Origin: UBA8524 sp964215915
Lineage (GTDB): Bacteria > Bacteroidota > Bacteroidia > UBA8524
Direction of reading: 5' to 3'
Assembly: GCA_964215915.1 (NCBI GenBank)
Contig: CAXPEB010000047.1
Coordinates: 77,326-141,325 of the forward strand
DNA length: 64,000 bases
Positions within the stretch are counted from its first letter, which is position 1. Each line of letters opens with the position of its first letter. The notes beneath the pieces were generated by a model, which saw only the letters and a list, made by a program, of their open reading frames with translations, had not been told where the DNA came from and did no database searches. Below are positions 1 to 9,550 of this stretch, one piece after another. The position numbers and the translations under genes were made by a program.

Positions 1-2
1 GA

Positions 3-1307
3 GAGCAGAATGACAACGCCTACCTGATCGGAGGGTTCGGTACGCGGTTCACAAGCAGTCCGCCTTCACACGGAAAACTGGCCTACGCCTGCAATGACCC
101 TTACCTGATCCGGCTTCCTGCCGATCTGGAAGGCTGGTGCGCCGAAGGAAGGGAGATTCCCTTCGAAGAGAAATACTTTAACAGCTACTACTCCGAAGGC
201 GGTGAGAAACTCAGTGCGGATATTGATTTTGAAAATATGGAAACGGCAACCTTGCTGGAATCCATGGAGAAAGACCCGCTTTGCTGTACCGAGTCGGTTT
301 CCGTAACGGGCGACGCCTATATCTGCATGCAGGGCGGACTGAGCGTCCTCTCTGCCAACTACACTCCGAACGGAACCGAGAGGATTTACTGGACCCATGA
401 CGGGAAAGTGGTTGCCGGTAGCGATAACGAGGTTAGTATTGAAGTTTCCGAGGCAGGCGATTATTTCTTTTTCGTAGAACTGGCCAACGGTTGCCTCGGT
501 CAGGGTCACTTTACGGTACACTACTATTCCAGTCCGGCCTGGGGTGTCCCTTCCTTATTCAGCACACGATGCCTGAATGATCCGGCCTTTAACCTCTACC
601 TGGTCAACGAACCGGTTCCGGGTACCTGGACCGGCACAGGGGTAACCGGCAGCTTCCCCAATTACCAGTTCGATCCGGAACTGGCCGGACCCGGCCTGCA
701 TACCCTCCACGTACATTATCAAGACCAGTATGGCTGCGAATGGGATTTTGATATCGATATTCCGGTAGTGGGCCAACCCGTTCAGGCTCCTGCAATCCCC
801 ACCAGCTTCTGTGTTTACAGTGGCCCTTATGCGCTTCCGGCCGGTGGCGACTGGGTGAATTTCAATAACCAGACAAGTATGATACAGATCATTCCGTCCC
901 AGTACTGCGTAGGCTGTACGCTTGAATTGGTTTACTGCGAGTTCTTCAACAGCGGAAGTACCTATTGTACCATTTGCGACCCGGATACGATCGTGATCAC
1001 ATTCCATGACTGTACTCCCGGCAAAAGAGCCCTGGGACTGGAAGAGGCACAACCCGGCACTCAGCTGAGTGCCAGCGTATATCCCAATCCCGCTTCCGAC
1101 GGAGCAGAGGTGATCCTGTCACAGAGTTCGGATTACACCCTGATCCTGCGTAACATGCTGGGCGAAGAGGTACAATCGGCACGCTTCAGCGGCAGCAGGT
1201 ACAAGATTGAAACGGAAGGTTTGGCCAGCGGACTCTATTTGCTGGAACTGCGAAATGCCCGTAACGAAAGCCTGGTACTTAAACTAACGATTGAGGGGAA
1301 ACCGTAA
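3..1307 (+). CDS. Secreted protein with type IX sorting domain, 5' truncated
   Basis: The reading frame is open from the left edge, so the N-terminus lies outside the window; 434 residues are visible. The body is an extracellular, Ig-like, cysteine-containing sequence without a recognised enzyme motif. The last 75 or so residues form a type A sorting domain of the Bacteroidota type IX secretion system: YPNPASDG at about residue 359, then LRNMLGEEV, then GLASGLYLLEL, ending in a lysine-rich strand. Proteins with this tail cross the outer membrane and are usually anchored to the cell surface. An internal ATG at 237 is not the real start, because coding sequence continues upstream. The passenger function is unknown, probably adhesive. 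Confidence 0.85.
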   Translation, partial: EQNDNAYLIGGFGTRFTSSPPSHGKLAYACNDPYLIRLPADLEGWCAEGREIPFEEKYFNSYYSEGGEKLSADIDFENMETATLLESMEKDPLCCTESVSVTGDAYICMQGGLSVLSANYTPNGTERIYWTHDGKVVAGSDNEVSIEVSEAGDYFFFVELANGCLGQGHFTVHYYSSPAWGVPSLFSTRCLNDPAFNLYLVNEPVPGTWTGTGVTGSFPNYQFDPELAGPGLHTLHVHYQDQYGCEWDFDIDIPVVGQPVQAPAIPTSFCVYSGPYALPAGGDWVNFNNQTSMIQIIPSQYCVGCTLELVYCEFFNSGSTYCTICDPDTIVITFHDCTPGKRALGLEEAQPGTQLSASVYPNPASDGAEVILSQSSDYTLILRNMLGEEVQSARFSGSRYKIETEGLASGLYLLELRNARNESLVLKLTIEGKP

Positions 1308-1337
1308 AGAGCTTATCCATACCATTCGCGTGAAGAG

Positions 1338-1368
1338 AACCCTGTTCCCGTTCGGGGGCAGGGTTTTT
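1338..1368 (+). terminator. Rho-independent terminator
   Basis: AACCCTG (1338-1344) pairs with CAGGGTT (1359-1365), with extra C-G pairs inside, followed by a run of T. It ends the transcript of the preceding secreted-protein gene. Confidence 0.75.
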
Positions 1369-1551
1369 CATTCGGCTTCGGAACAGTCAACAGTCTTAGC
1401 GAAACTGCCAGAAACAACCGAGTTGTAGGGCTTGCATAGATGGGAATGCTTCATCCGTAACACGGTTCCTCAGCGGATACCTATATCCCGCCTGAACTCC
1501 CGGCATTCCTTCCTCTTTTCCGTTTATGTTTGCCGCATACGAACCTCCACC

Positions 1552-2010
1552 ATGAATGCCAACTTCCTGTTCCGTGAAGCACAGATCCGCGACATCGGGC
1601 AAATACAGCGCGTAAGAAATTCAGTAACGGAAAACACGTTATCAGATCCGGCCCTGGTAACAGATGCCCTGTGCGAAGATTTCCTGACAAACAGGGGGAA
1701 AGGATGGGTATGTGAAATCGATAAACGCATCGTGGGATTTTCCATTGCCGACCTCAGGGATGACAATGTATGGGCGCTGTTTGTAGAGCCGGGCTATGAA
1801 AAGCAGGGAATCGGGAAAGCCTTGCACCGGCTTATGCTTGACTGGTACTTTGGCCAGGGGAAAAGCCATATCTGGCTGGGAACTTCTCCGGCAACCCGTG
1901 CGGAAACTTTTTACAGAAAGCAGGGATGGATAGAAAACGGCATCCATGGCAAGGGGGAAATCCGGTTTGAAATGACCCGGGAAGACTGGGAAAAGTCTTC
2001 CGGGAAATAA
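1552..2010 (+). CDS. GNAT family N-acetyltransferase
   Basis: 152 residues from the ATG at 1552; the frame is open further upstream, but the upstream translation does not look like protein and starts the fold too early. The acetyl-CoA binding motif A is clear: VEPGYEKQGIGKALHRL (Q-x-x-G-x-A/G type) at about residues 78-95, preceded by the typical strand VWALFV. The C-terminal part, AETFYRKQGW, is the usual last helix and strand of GNAT proteins. The family transfers an acetyl group from acetyl-CoA to an amine; the substrate cannot be read from the sequence. It stands alone between a terminator and the DUF72 gene. Confidence 0.85.
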   Translation: MNANFLFREAQIRDIGQIQRVRNSVTENTLSDPALVTDALCEDFLTNRGKGWVCEIDKRIVGFSIADLRDDNVWALFVEPGYEKQGIGKALHRLMLDWYFGQGKSHIWLGTSPATRAETFYRKQGWIENGIHGKGEIRFEMTREDWEKSSGK

Positions 2011-2078
2011 TACAGGCCCTTCTTTCTTTTGTGAAGTAGCAGCCGTTTCACCAATGGGTTATTTATCTTGCTGTCTGT

Positions 2079-2969
2079 ATGGATTTCGGCCATGTCATAG
2101 ATCCGGGAAACGCCTCCTTTCAGCTTCCGGAAGACCCAACTACCAATAACGCCGTATTGTCTTCCGGAAATGGAAAACTACGCGTACACGTGGGTTGCGC
2201 CAAATGGGATATCCCCGAATGGAAAGGGGTCATTTATCCGCCAAACCTGGCCAGAAAACACTTTTTGACGTATTACGGCAAAGCCTTTAATGCCGTGGAG
2301 CTGAATGCCACCTTCTATTCGGTGTTCCGTCCGGAGACCCTGATGAGGTGGATTGACAACACGCCGGAAGGTTTCCTTTTCTGCCCGAAATTCCATTCCG
2401 GTATCAGCCACCGTAACTGGTCCCGGCCATGTCCGGAAGAAACCTTCAATTTCCTGGAATCCGTCAGTCACCTGGGGGAAAAGCTGGGACCCTGTTTCCT
2501 GCAACTACACGAACGAACAGGCCTTGCACATGCGTCCTCCATCCTGAATTTCCTGGGAAACCTGCCTCCCGGCCAGAATGTATTTGTGGAGCTCAGGCAC
2601 CCTGCGTGGTTCCTTCCTTCCGATGATACCACGACGTTTTTCGATACCTTGGAGGAACTGAGATGCGGGGTAGTCATTACGGATACTCTGGGCAGGCGGG
2701 ATGCGGCGCACATGCGGTTGACAACGCCATCGGCTTTTGTGCGATTCAACGGATATGGACTGCACCCGACTGATTACCTGCGCATCGATGCCTGGGTGGA
2801 ACGGATACGGCGCTGGGAGCAACAAGGCCTGGAGCAGCTTTATTTCTTCATGCACCAAAAAGACGAAACCCACTCTCCGGTATTGGCTGCTTATTTTATC
2901 CGGAAATTGAACGAAGGCCGGGAGGAAAGCCTCCCCGAACCGGCATTCTATTCAACATCGTTGCTCTAA
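2079..2969 (+). CDS. DUF72 (YecE-like) protein
   Basis: 296 residues. The family signature is visible: VHVGCAKWDIPEWKG (about residues 36-50), FNAVELNATFYS, FLFCPKFHSGISH, and FVELRHPAW in the second half. DUF72 proteins adopt a TIM-barrel fold and are widespread in bacteria, with no established biochemical role. Length matches the family. It lies in the same direction as the upstream GNAT gene with 68 bp between them, and faces a convergent lipoprotein gene ending 19 bp away. The N-terminal 33 residues before the domain are poorly conserved in style, so a downstream start is possible, but ATG at 2079 is the first plausible one. Confidence 0.88.
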   Translation: MDFGHVIDPGNASFQLPEDPTTNNAVLSSGNGKLRVHVGCAKWDIPEWKGVIYPPNLARKHFLTYYGKAFNAVELNATFYSVFRPETLMRWIDNTPEGFLFCPKFHSGISHRNWSRPCPEETFNFLESVSHLGEKLGPCFLQLHERTGLAHASSILNFLGNLPPGQNVFVELRHPAWFLPSDDTTTFFDTLEELRCGVVITDTLGRRDAAHMRLTTPSAFVRFNGYGLHPTDYLRIDAWVERIRRWEQQGLEQLYFFMHQKDETHSPVLAAYFIRKLNEGREESLPEPAFYSTSLL

Positions 2970-2988
2970 AGGAGAGCATGCGGCTCCG

Positions 2989-3570
2989 TTACTTTCCATA
3001 CCAATGTTTCAGCTTCGCGGAAGCTTCTTGCGGATGGGCACTGATATATTCCGGCAACCCCATGGGATAGCCGAAATCACAGGGCAGATCAAACACATCC
3101 CATTGAACTTCAAATACCTGGAAGTAAGGAATATCAAGGATTTCGTCCAGAAGCATAAAGGCAACCGCTCCCTGGGTCAGAACGCTGTCTCGGCAAGGGA
3201 TGCGAATGGTGGTTTTTGTATTATCGCTTACTTTATTGATCAGGTATGGAACAGCGGCTTCACCCAGTTTCACGATTTCCCGGTAGAGGGAATCTCCCCG
3301 GTTCAAAGAAGCTGAATCCGACTTAACGGGGTTGGCCACCTGCCTGATCTCCCCGATCCTTTCCACAAGAACCGCGGCAGATGGAGGCCTCACTGTGTCC
3401 GTTTCTCTTTCACCCTCTATATCCTCTGTTTTCCGGGAAGTATGCGTGTCTCCGGAACAGGCCCAGAGAAACACCACAAGCAGCGGAATGAGTATCCCCA
3501 TCCCGTTGTTTCCATATCCATCCATACGCATAATACCTTGCAAACCGTTGTGTTTCCGTATTGTATTCAT
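2989..3570 (-). CDS. Predicted lipoprotein, unknown function
   Basis: 193 residues from the ATG at 3570. That start forms an ATGA overlap with the stop of the upstream membrane gene, which argues for translational coupling. A second ATG at 3531 would give a more standard signal peptide. The hydrophobic stretch GILIPLLVVFLWAC ends in a lipobox, so the mature protein should be a lipid-anchored envelope protein. The remainder has a Glu/Thr-rich linker followed by a short globular domain with no family I recognise. It is the second gene of a two-gene unit with the small membrane protein. Confidence 0.6.
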   Translation of the reverse strand: MNTIRKHNGLQGIMRMDGYGNNGMGILIPLLVVFLWACSGDTHTSRKTEDIEGERETDTVRPPSAAVLVERIGEIRQVANPVKSDSASLNRGDSLYREIVKLGEAAVPYLINKVSDNTKTTIRIPCRDSVLTQGAVAFMLLDEILDIPYFQVFEVQWDVFDLPCDFGYPMGLPEYISAHPQEASAKLKHWYGK

Positions 3571-3866
3571 AGTACCGTCAGGAATTGGATGAGTTCGCCG
3601 AGTCCGGCACAGGCAAGGCCTAAAAGCAGGCCTGTTAGCAAACGTATACTCTTTCTCAAAATACGAATACCGATCCATACACCGGCAAGATTGATCAAGC
3701 CACTGAGCAGGAGCGCCCAATCCGGAACTTTGGCCAGGTACAGGATTTCCTCGTTTCCATAACTCCTGAATAAAAGCAGTGTGCGTACGAAGGCGTACCC
3801 GTTCAGGAATATCAGTAAGCCACCGGCGATGATTTCATTCGCGGAAGTCAGTATTCGTTTTTTCAT
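3567..3866 (-). CDS. Small integral membrane protein, unknown function
   Basis: 99 residues with three predicted membrane spans: around residues 12-33 (IIAGGLLIFLNGYAFV), 48-66 (WALLLSGLINLAGVWIGI) and 74-97 (LLTGLLLGLACAGLGELIQF). No catalytic motif is seen. The stop overlaps the start of the following lipoprotein gene by ATGA, so the two are made together and may act together at the membrane. I do not recognise the family. Confidence 0.65.
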   Translation of the reverse strand: MKKRILTSANEIIAGGLLIFLNGYAFVRTLLLFRSYGNEEILYLAKVPDWALLLSGLINLAGVWIGIRILRKSIRLLTGLLLGLACAGLGELIQFLTVL

Positions 3867-3894
3867 ATCGGTTGCCTTAAAGGGCGGGCCTCAT

Positions 3895-4218
3895 TTATTT
3901 GGGTTCCAGCGAAAGCACATACGCATGACTTTCGTTCAAAAGGGCCACAAGCAAGTCCGGTTTATTCCACAAGTCCTCCGGAATAAGCACATATCCGCGC
4001 ATCACCGCCCCGTGTGAATGGTACAAGGTGGTATTCAGTTCCTGCAGGTATTTTTTCTGGACTTCCGCCGAAAACCGGATACCCAGTTCCCCGTCTTTGT
4101 TCAACATAGAGAACATGTGACCATTGGCCGAAGTATAAGGGACCGTTTTGCCTTTCCGCTCAAAACGCGGGCATTGTGCCACCAATTCATCGTACTGTTT
4201 GATTCTGTTCGGATCCAT
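3895..4218 (-). CDS. Small conserved protein, TfoX N-terminal-like
   Basis: 107 residues. The order of elements, a lysine-rich start, then YTSANGHMFSMLNKDGELGIRF, then a helix and KPDLLVALLNESHAYVLSLEPK, resembles the small TfoX/Sxy N-terminal-like family (MF...G motif followed by R-F/L strand and a C-terminal helix). TfoX-type proteins are small DNA-competence regulators in Proteobacteria; the role of the Bacteroidota members is not known, and the resemblance here is from memory of the motif rather than an alignment. It is separated by 28 bp from the downstream membrane gene, so it may head the same transcript. Confidence 0.55.
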   Translation of the reverse strand: MDPNRIKQYDELVAQCPRFERKGKTVPYTSANGHMFSMLNKDGELGIRFSAEVQKKYLQELNTTLYHSHGAVMRGYVLIPEDLWNKPDLLVALLNESHAYVLSLEPK

Positions 4219-4370
4219 CTCTTTTAGTGTTTTTCTATTTCAAGGACTCTTTCGAATTTCCGCTTCTCTTTTCACAGACACCTAAACCCTTCATTTTCCA
4301 TAATTTGAAAAATCAATATACCCAAAAACCGGTATCCGGAGAACCTTAATTCTATCAAACAAAACGGAGC

Positions 4371-4961
4371 TTATCTTATTTCAACGGACCGGATCAGTTT
4401 CAGCGCCATCGAATCAAACTCCGGGTCCTCCATGGAGGCCTTGCTGTTGATCACTTCCAGGCGAACAAGGTTATTTATGGCCGTACATACCTGCACCGTG
4501 CCTGTACTATCTGCAAGCGTCTCGCAGTAGAGGATAAAATCCGTATTCCGGCTCTTGATCCATTGCTCGTTGCGGTAGGTTTTTTCGCCGTGCAGCCGCC
4601 TATCCCGATCGGCCAGGTTGTCCAGCATTTCGTGCACCTGTGATGGGGCAATCTGATGCGTTTTGTTGTTCAGGCATTCCGGGCGGTAATGGCTAATGAT
4701 TATTCCCAGGTAATGGTTCGGGTATTGGCGGAAGAACCCCGTCTCTAGCGGACTAAAAACATGGATGCTGTCACTCAGGGAAACAGTGATCCGGTCGTCG
4801 CAGGTATAGTCGGAAAGGAGAACCAGTTCCTTTTTGTATGGAAGGGCAAAAGGTGTCCGGAGACGAATTTCCGTATCCAGTTCAGGAAGCAAAACCACGG
4901 TCGGGCTTCCCGGGTCGCAGGACAAAAACAGCAACAGGAAAAGTAGCGGAAGTATTCTCAA
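4371..4961 (-). CDS. Predicted lipoprotein, unknown function
   Basis: 196 residues. The N-terminus RILPLLFLLLFLSC is a textbook lipoprotein signal peptide with Cys at position 15. The only start that keeps the whole signal peptide is TTG at 4961; no ATG occurs in frame near it, so the start codon is unusual. The mature part is a mixed alpha/beta protein with no motif I recognise. The 150 bp between its stop and the next gene downstream holds no visible element. Confidence 0.6.
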   Translation of the reverse strand: MRILPLLFLLLFLSCDPGSPTVVLLPELDTEIRLRTPFALPYKKELVLLSDYTCDDRITVSLSDSIHVFSPLETGFFRQYPNHYLGIIISHYRPECLNNKTHQIAPSQVHEMLDNLADRDRRLHGEKTYRNEQWIKSRNTDFILYCETLADSTGTVQVCTAINNLVRLEVINSKASMEDPEFDSMALKLIRSVEIR

Positions 4962-5075
4962 GGGTTCTCTTTGAGGTAAAGATAAGGATTCCGGGAAGCA
5001 CCGTTTTAACCGATGGAAGGTGAACTTCTTTACGACGGGATAAGACGATGAACCTTGTTGACGTTAACTTGCAGT

Positions 5076-5846
5076 ATGCTCTCCCGAATTTTCAGGTTCC
5101 TTGTTGTCGCATTTCTGGTCTGTGCTTTCCAGGTGGCGAGGGGACAAACTTTCGAAAGGTCCTTTCGTGGCCACTGGGCTTCCACCCTTTGGGAGTTTGC
5201 CTTCCATATAGATAGCACTTATGAAAGGGCTTCCTTCGGACACTACGGGCACACCCTGGTTGAAGGGCGTTACGAACGTACGGGAGACACGATACATTTG
5301 TTAAGCGGGTACGAAAATACAAGCCAGACCGTGAATGAATATTACCTGCTGGATTCCAACGGTTACCTGATTGACCTTTCCCTGAGGTATGATTATGCTC
5401 CGGTAACCGCCACCGCAACCAAGCCTGATTCCGAGCTAACACGCTGGTCTTACCCGAGCAGGGTACGGCGTGTCAAATACCCCCAAACCGATGATCCTGA
5501 CCCACGGAAACGGGCAGAACTGGAAACCGTACTGCAGATGGCCCTTAACTCTCCTTCCATTCGTAAATATTACCATTTCGATCAATTCCCGAAAAGACGA
5601 CTGGTGATCGCGAGTTATTATCATCTCAAAGCGGATACGCTGAGTGTCGATTCGCATACGGTGATCTTCCTGCCCAAAGAACAGATCCGGGATGCCTTTT
5701 TTATTGAGATAGAGGACCTCAACCAAAACCGCGATAAGATAGAGATTGACCTTATACTCCACGGAGAAGGAGTCAGTCTCTGGTTTTATTTTGTAAAAAG
5801 AGAGGGGGTATGGATAGAAGGGGATGTTTATGAAACGGAAAACTGA
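5076..5846 (+). CDS. Secreted protein, unknown function
   Basis: 256 residues from ATG 5076 (a TTG at 5055 lies upstream in frame). The first 25 residues, MLSRIFRFLVVAFLVCAFQVARG followed by Q, form a cleavable signal peptide. The N-terminal half, with FRGHWASTLWEFAFHIDSTYERASFGHYG, is a beta-rich domain like those that hold small ligands; the C-terminal half carries two repeated strand-helix units. It may be periplasmic or surface-exposed. No neighbour in the same operon; the family is not recognised. Confidence 0.6.
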   Translation: MLSRIFRFLVVAFLVCAFQVARGQTFERSFRGHWASTLWEFAFHIDSTYERASFGHYGHTLVEGRYERTGDTIHLLSGYENTSQTVNEYYLLDSNGYLIDLSLRYDYAPVTATATKPDSELTRWSYPSRVRRVKYPQTDDPDPRKRAELETVLQMALNSPSIRKYYHFDQFPKRRLVIASYYHLKADTLSVDSHTVIFLPKEQIRDAFFIEIEDLNQNRDKIEIDLILHGEGVSLWFYFVKREGVWIEGDVYETEN

Positions 5847-6017
5847 GGTCCTTTCCGTTTTAAGGTTTCGTTACTATTCGATCAATGTACGGAAAGAACA
5901 CTTTGCGGGGAATAATTCTTGAAAACCCTCTCTTGCCTGGAACAGGAATCATTTGTCGAAAAACAGCAAACGCAAGTAACTCTTCAGACGTATACCTCGT
6001 TCCTCAAGCGGATTACC

Positions 6018-8210
6018 ATGAACCGAGTCATGAACCGAATCCTTTTACTCTTTTCTTTCTCCTTATTTTCTCTGCTCCGATTGTCTGCACAGGCTCCGCA
6101 GATCAACTGGCAGCGTTGTCTGGGCGGAAGCGACGGTGATTTTGGACAGGCAGTGCTTCTGACTTCAGACGACCATTACCTGGTAGTGAGCTCCACCAAC
6201 TCTATGGATGGGGATGTTGACGATAAACCTGCACAAACCGATATCTGGATACTGAAACTGGATGCCAATGGAAACACGCTCTGGCAATTGGTAGTAGGTG
6301 GGCTCTATCCGGATTTCGGCATTGATGCCACCGAGTGTAGCGACGGAGGTTTTGCCATACTGGGGAGAAGCTACATGGATGCCAGTGGTAATGATAACGA
6401 TCTCCGGATCACCCGGCTGAGTCGCGACGGGGCACTGCTTTGGGACAAAACCTACGGAGGCAGCTATTCGGATCAGGGGAATGCCATCCTGGAGACTCCG
6501 GATCAGGGTTTCCTCGTAGCCGGTGTAACCCACTCCTCTGACGGGGATATTGTTTCCCAACACCACGGTAATGCCGATGCCTGGCTCCTGAAGCTGGATG
6601 CCGGTGGAAAAATTGAATGGGAACATTGCTATGGCGGCTCGGATAATGACTGGGCAAACAGCATAATTGCCTGCAGGGAAGGCGGGTACTTGTTCGCCGG
6701 GTTCACTGCCTCTGACGACGGTGATCTCAGTCCCACCAATATGGATGGAAACGCTTTCTGGGCCGTGAAGCTTAATGAGCAGGGAAGTATAGAATGGCAA
6801 TGGCGTCACTCGCGATCCCCGTACGATCATCTGAATGCAGTGATCCAGGCTCGGGATGGAAGTTATGTCGCTTGCGGCCAAACTTACCACAACGCACAGG
6901 GCCTCTGGGATTCCTATCTGGTTAAATTCAACCCTGCTGGTCAGATGGTAGCAGAATGGTCTTCCGAAACCCTGTATCCCGATTACTTTTTTGACCTCTG
7001 TGAAACGGCTGAAGGAAACATCGTCGCTTGCGGAATAGGGAGCCAGGATCCTCATATGATTCCTTTTGACGCCTCCCTTTATAAATTCAACCTGAATGAC
7101 CTTAGTCTGCAATGGGTAGATTTTTACGGGGGAAATGAAAGAGACGCTGCTTATTCCATAGCGCTTTGCCCGGACAGCGGATTTGTACTCTGCGGCATTA
7201 CCAAATCCAATGACGGGGATGTTAGCGGCAACCACGGCGATTACGACAACTGGATACTGAAACTTGATCCGGAACCGCTAAAGATTTTCGGCGCTCCTAT
7301 CCTGTGCCCCGGAGAAGAAAACTGGTACCGGCAGAACCGGCCATATGCCTGCGACTGGTACCTGGATGATTTGTTTCAAACCTATGCCGACAGTTTCCGG
7401 ACATCCTTTGTTTCTGCCGGAACATACCGGCTGAAGGCGTGTTACGAAGTACCGGGAAGAGTTTACTGCGATTCGGTACTCCTTGAAGTCAAAGCTCGCC
7501 CGCAACTCAATCTGCCGGAAAGTACAGCAGCCTGTGCGCCCCTGGAAATGACCGTTTGTCCCGGAGCCCTGCAACCCGGATTGCAATTTCGGTGGAGCAA
7601 CGGCTCCACGGATTCCTGCATTGTCGTAAAAACTCCCGGCTGGCACACCACAACCGCCTCCTCAGAGTATTGCAGCACAACGGACAGCATCCGGGTGGTA
7701 GAATATCCTTTGCCGGATTTCCGCATCCTGCAGCCGGATACCCTTTGTATGGATGACCAACATCCGCTCACACTCCTGGCCGAACCCGATTCTTTTCCGC
7801 TATATAGCTGGAACGGAGGGCTTTCCATAGATACGTGGATGGAAGTGTATACGGATGATCCGGTAAGCCTGGAAGTCACCAACAGCCAGGGTTGTTCCCG
7901 GGAAATCCGTTTCAAACCGCTCAACGGGTGCCCGATGACCTGGTATATCCCGGATGCGTTCAGTCCAAACGGCGACAACCTGAACGACAGCTTCCGTGTG
8001 GAAGGCTTTGGGATCGCTTCGTATGAAATCTCCGTCACCGACCGGTGGGGGGAGGTTCTCTATACTGGGAAGGACGGAGTCTGGGACGGAAGGTTCCGGG
8101 GGAAGCCTGTACCCAATGGGCTGTACCTCGTACTAATCCGCCTGGAACCCGAAAACCCAACCCTCTCCAAACCCCAAAATCTGAAAATGATGCTGAAAGT
8201 CATAAGGTAA
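6018..8210 (+). CDS. Secreted beta-propeller-like protein with gliding-motility C-terminal domain
   Basis: 730 residues from ATG 6018, which starts a signal peptide ending LSAQ. Residues 27-420 consist of about seven repeats of 50-60 residues with the pattern 'W-x-YGGS-x-x-D...DGG(F/Y)-x-x-AG-x-T...DGD...W-x-x-KLD-x-G', the sequence hallmark of a propeller seen in many Bacteroidota surface proteins. Ig-like material follows (420-640), then the gliding motility-associated C-terminal (CHU_C/type B sorting) domain, starting IPDAFSPNGDNLND and containing DRWGEVLY and WDGRFRGKPVPNGLYL. It should be exported by the type IX system. Its stop lies one base from the stop of the convergent barrel gene. 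Confidence 0.85.
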   Translation: MNRVMNRILLLFSFSLFSLLRLSAQAPQINWQRCLGGSDGDFGQAVLLTSDDHYLVVSSTNSMDGDVDDKPAQTDIWILKLDANGNTLWQLVVGGLYPDFGIDATECSDGGFAILGRSYMDASGNDNDLRITRLSRDGALLWDKTYGGSYSDQGNAILETPDQGFLVAGVTHSSDGDIVSQHHGNADAWLLKLDAGGKIEWEHCYGGSDNDWANSIIACREGGYLFAGFTASDDGDLSPTNMDGNAFWAVKLNEQGSIEWQWRHSRSPYDHLNAVIQARDGSYVACGQTYHNAQGLWDSYLVKFNPAGQMVAEWSSETLYPDYFFDLCETAEGNIVACGIGSQDPHMIPFDASLYKFNLNDLSLQWVDFYGGNERDAAYSIALCPDSGFVLCGITKSNDGDVSGNHGDYDNWILKLDPEPLKIFGAPILCPGEENWYRQNRPYACDWYLDDLFQTYADSFRTSFVSAGTYRLKACYEVPGRVYCDSVLLEVKARPQLNLPESTAACAPLEMTVCPGALQPGLQFRWSNGSTDSCIVVKTPGWHTTTASSEYCSTTDSIRVVEYPLPDFRILQPDTLCMDDQHPLTLLAEPDSFPLYSWNGGLSIDTWMEVYTDDPVSLEVTNSQGCSREIRFKPLNGCPMTWYIPDAFSPNGDNLNDSFRVEGFGIASYEISVTDRWGEVLYTGKDGVWDGRFRGKPVPNGLYLVLIRLEPENPTLSKPQNLKMMLKVIR

Positions 8211-8211
8211 A

Positions 8212-9087
8212 TCAGATTGCTATCACCCGCTTCCTATGCCCGGGCTCCCAGATAAGCCTTACAAAAGCGCTGAACCTTTCATTTTGCCTCACTAATGGAA
8301 CACCGGTAACAATACCCACCAGAAGATTTTCTGTCACACCCACTCTCATTTGGGGTCTCATAGTCATCCACAAGCTCCTTCCCGATAGCGTTTTGTTGAA
8401 TTCGGTGCCAATGAAGTTCCGGGTACCCGGTATCATGTAATGTACACTTGTATTGATCTGGTAATGGATATGAATTTTCCGTGCTCCCAGATGATGGTTA
8501 ATCACGGGTCCGGTGTACAATAGAGAATGGAAGTTGTTACCCCAACGTTTGGCGAGAATAACAAAAGGGTTGTAACTATTTCCGCGTATAAAAGGATTAC
8601 CGAAACTTCGAAAATCCGATAACTCCAACTCGTGGATATAGCCCAGGGCCATAGAAGTTGCCATCCCTTCATTTACGAGAAATGACCATTGGGTTGCCAC
8701 TTTAATACTATTCAATCGGTTTGCAGGTATGGAATCTTTGTGGGTTCCGCTGAGTGGAGAATATAAGGTGAAGGGTAGCTCTACTTCCAAACCCAACCGA
8801 TTTATAGGTGCCCATTCATATTCGATAAGGGCTTCATATGAATCAAACCTTAGATTATCGGTAAGTCCCAGCCCGATATTCCACTCCCTCTCCCCTTTGC
8901 GGGCTCCCAAATCCCGGATAAGGTCAATGTATAAGGGTTCTGCATGGAGAACCTTGTCCGGTTCCCGCAGGTCTTCCACCTCACTGATATAGAGGCTGTC
9001 CTGAAGCTTGTTATTATTTTGCGCACAAACAAGTGCAGAGGAAACCAGTGCGATGAACAATGGTCCCATTGTTTTGGTAATTTTCAT
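8212..9087 (-). CDS. Predicted outer-membrane beta-barrel protein
   Basis: 291 residues. A signal peptide (MKITKTMGPLFIALVSSALVCAQ) is followed by the conserved block HAEPLYIDLIRDLGARKGE (about residues 49-67), then alternating amphipathic strands (WNIGLGLTDNL, ALIEYEWAPINRLGLEVELPF, WMTMRPQMRVGVTENL) and a C-terminal strand, as in transporter-like barrels. I recall this HAEPLYIDL block from a Bacteroidota and proteobacterial outer-membrane family whose members are often misannotated; function is not established. It is probably co-transcribed with the small gene at 9131, 43 bp upstream. Confidence 0.65.
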   Translation of the reverse strand: MKITKTMGPLFIALVSSALVCAQNNNKLQDSLYISEVEDLREPDKVLHAEPLYIDLIRDLGARKGEREWNIGLGLTDNLRFDSYEALIEYEWAPINRLGLEVELPFTLYSPLSGTHKDSIPANRLNSIKVATQWSFLVNEGMATSMALGYIHELELSDFRSFGNPFIRGNSYNPFVILAKRWGNNFHSLLYTGPVINHHLGARKIHIHYQINTSVHYMIPGTRNFIGTEFNKTLSGRSLWMTMRPQMRVGVTENLLVGIVTGVPLVRQNERFSAFVRLIWEPGHRKRVIAI

Positions 9088-9130
9088 GAAGATTGTTTTG
9101 AATGATAGAAACAGCGGTTGTTACCGCCGG

Positions 9131-9550
9131 TTAAAAAAGATCAGAAAACAATCTTATCTCAGGTGGAGGTGTATGAAGTTGACTATGTCCTTTTATCAGT
9201 TGTTCCGCGCCGAAACCGTGAATATTTGCGTTTTGGTGTATGTTTGGTGTTATAGCCGAACTTATATCTCCGCACACCTTCATCACAAAGGTTCCGGACT
9301 TCTTTTTCTCCCAAGACTCACTCGAGTCATGGTCATCATATTCCGTAAATGCCTGCTCAAATCCCAGAATCTGTTCTATCAAAAGTTCAACGATACTTTC
9401 CTGGTCGTTTACAGAAAGGTTCTCAGGAATACCTTCATGATAAATATCTGCAGTATCCACACTGATATTGAGTAGGTATACCGCCATCACGCCCCAAAAA
9501 AGACGGATCGTCCTGCTGTTGCGAATATACCTGAGTATTTGCCCGTTCAT
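9131..9550 (-). CDS. Small conserved Bacteroidota protein, unknown function
   Basis: 139 residues from ATG 9550; a TTG two codons upstream is also possible. Residues 13-32 are hydrophobic and may be a signal anchor. The block ENLSVNDQESIVELLIEQIL, followed by an acidic, His-containing stretch (YDDHDSS) and a lysine run, resembles a set of short Bacteroidota proteins that I recall seeing near metal-efflux or barrel genes. That memory is weak and no metal gene is visible here. It precedes the barrel gene by 43 bp in the same direction, so a shared role is likely. Confidence 0.55.
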   Translation of the reverse strand: MNGQILRYIRNSRTIRLFWGVMAVYLLNISVDTADIYHEGIPENLSVNDQESIVELLIEQILGFEQAFTEYDDHDSSESWEKKKSGTFVMKVCGDISSAITPNIHQNANIHGFGAEQLIKGHSQLHTPPPEIRLFSDLF

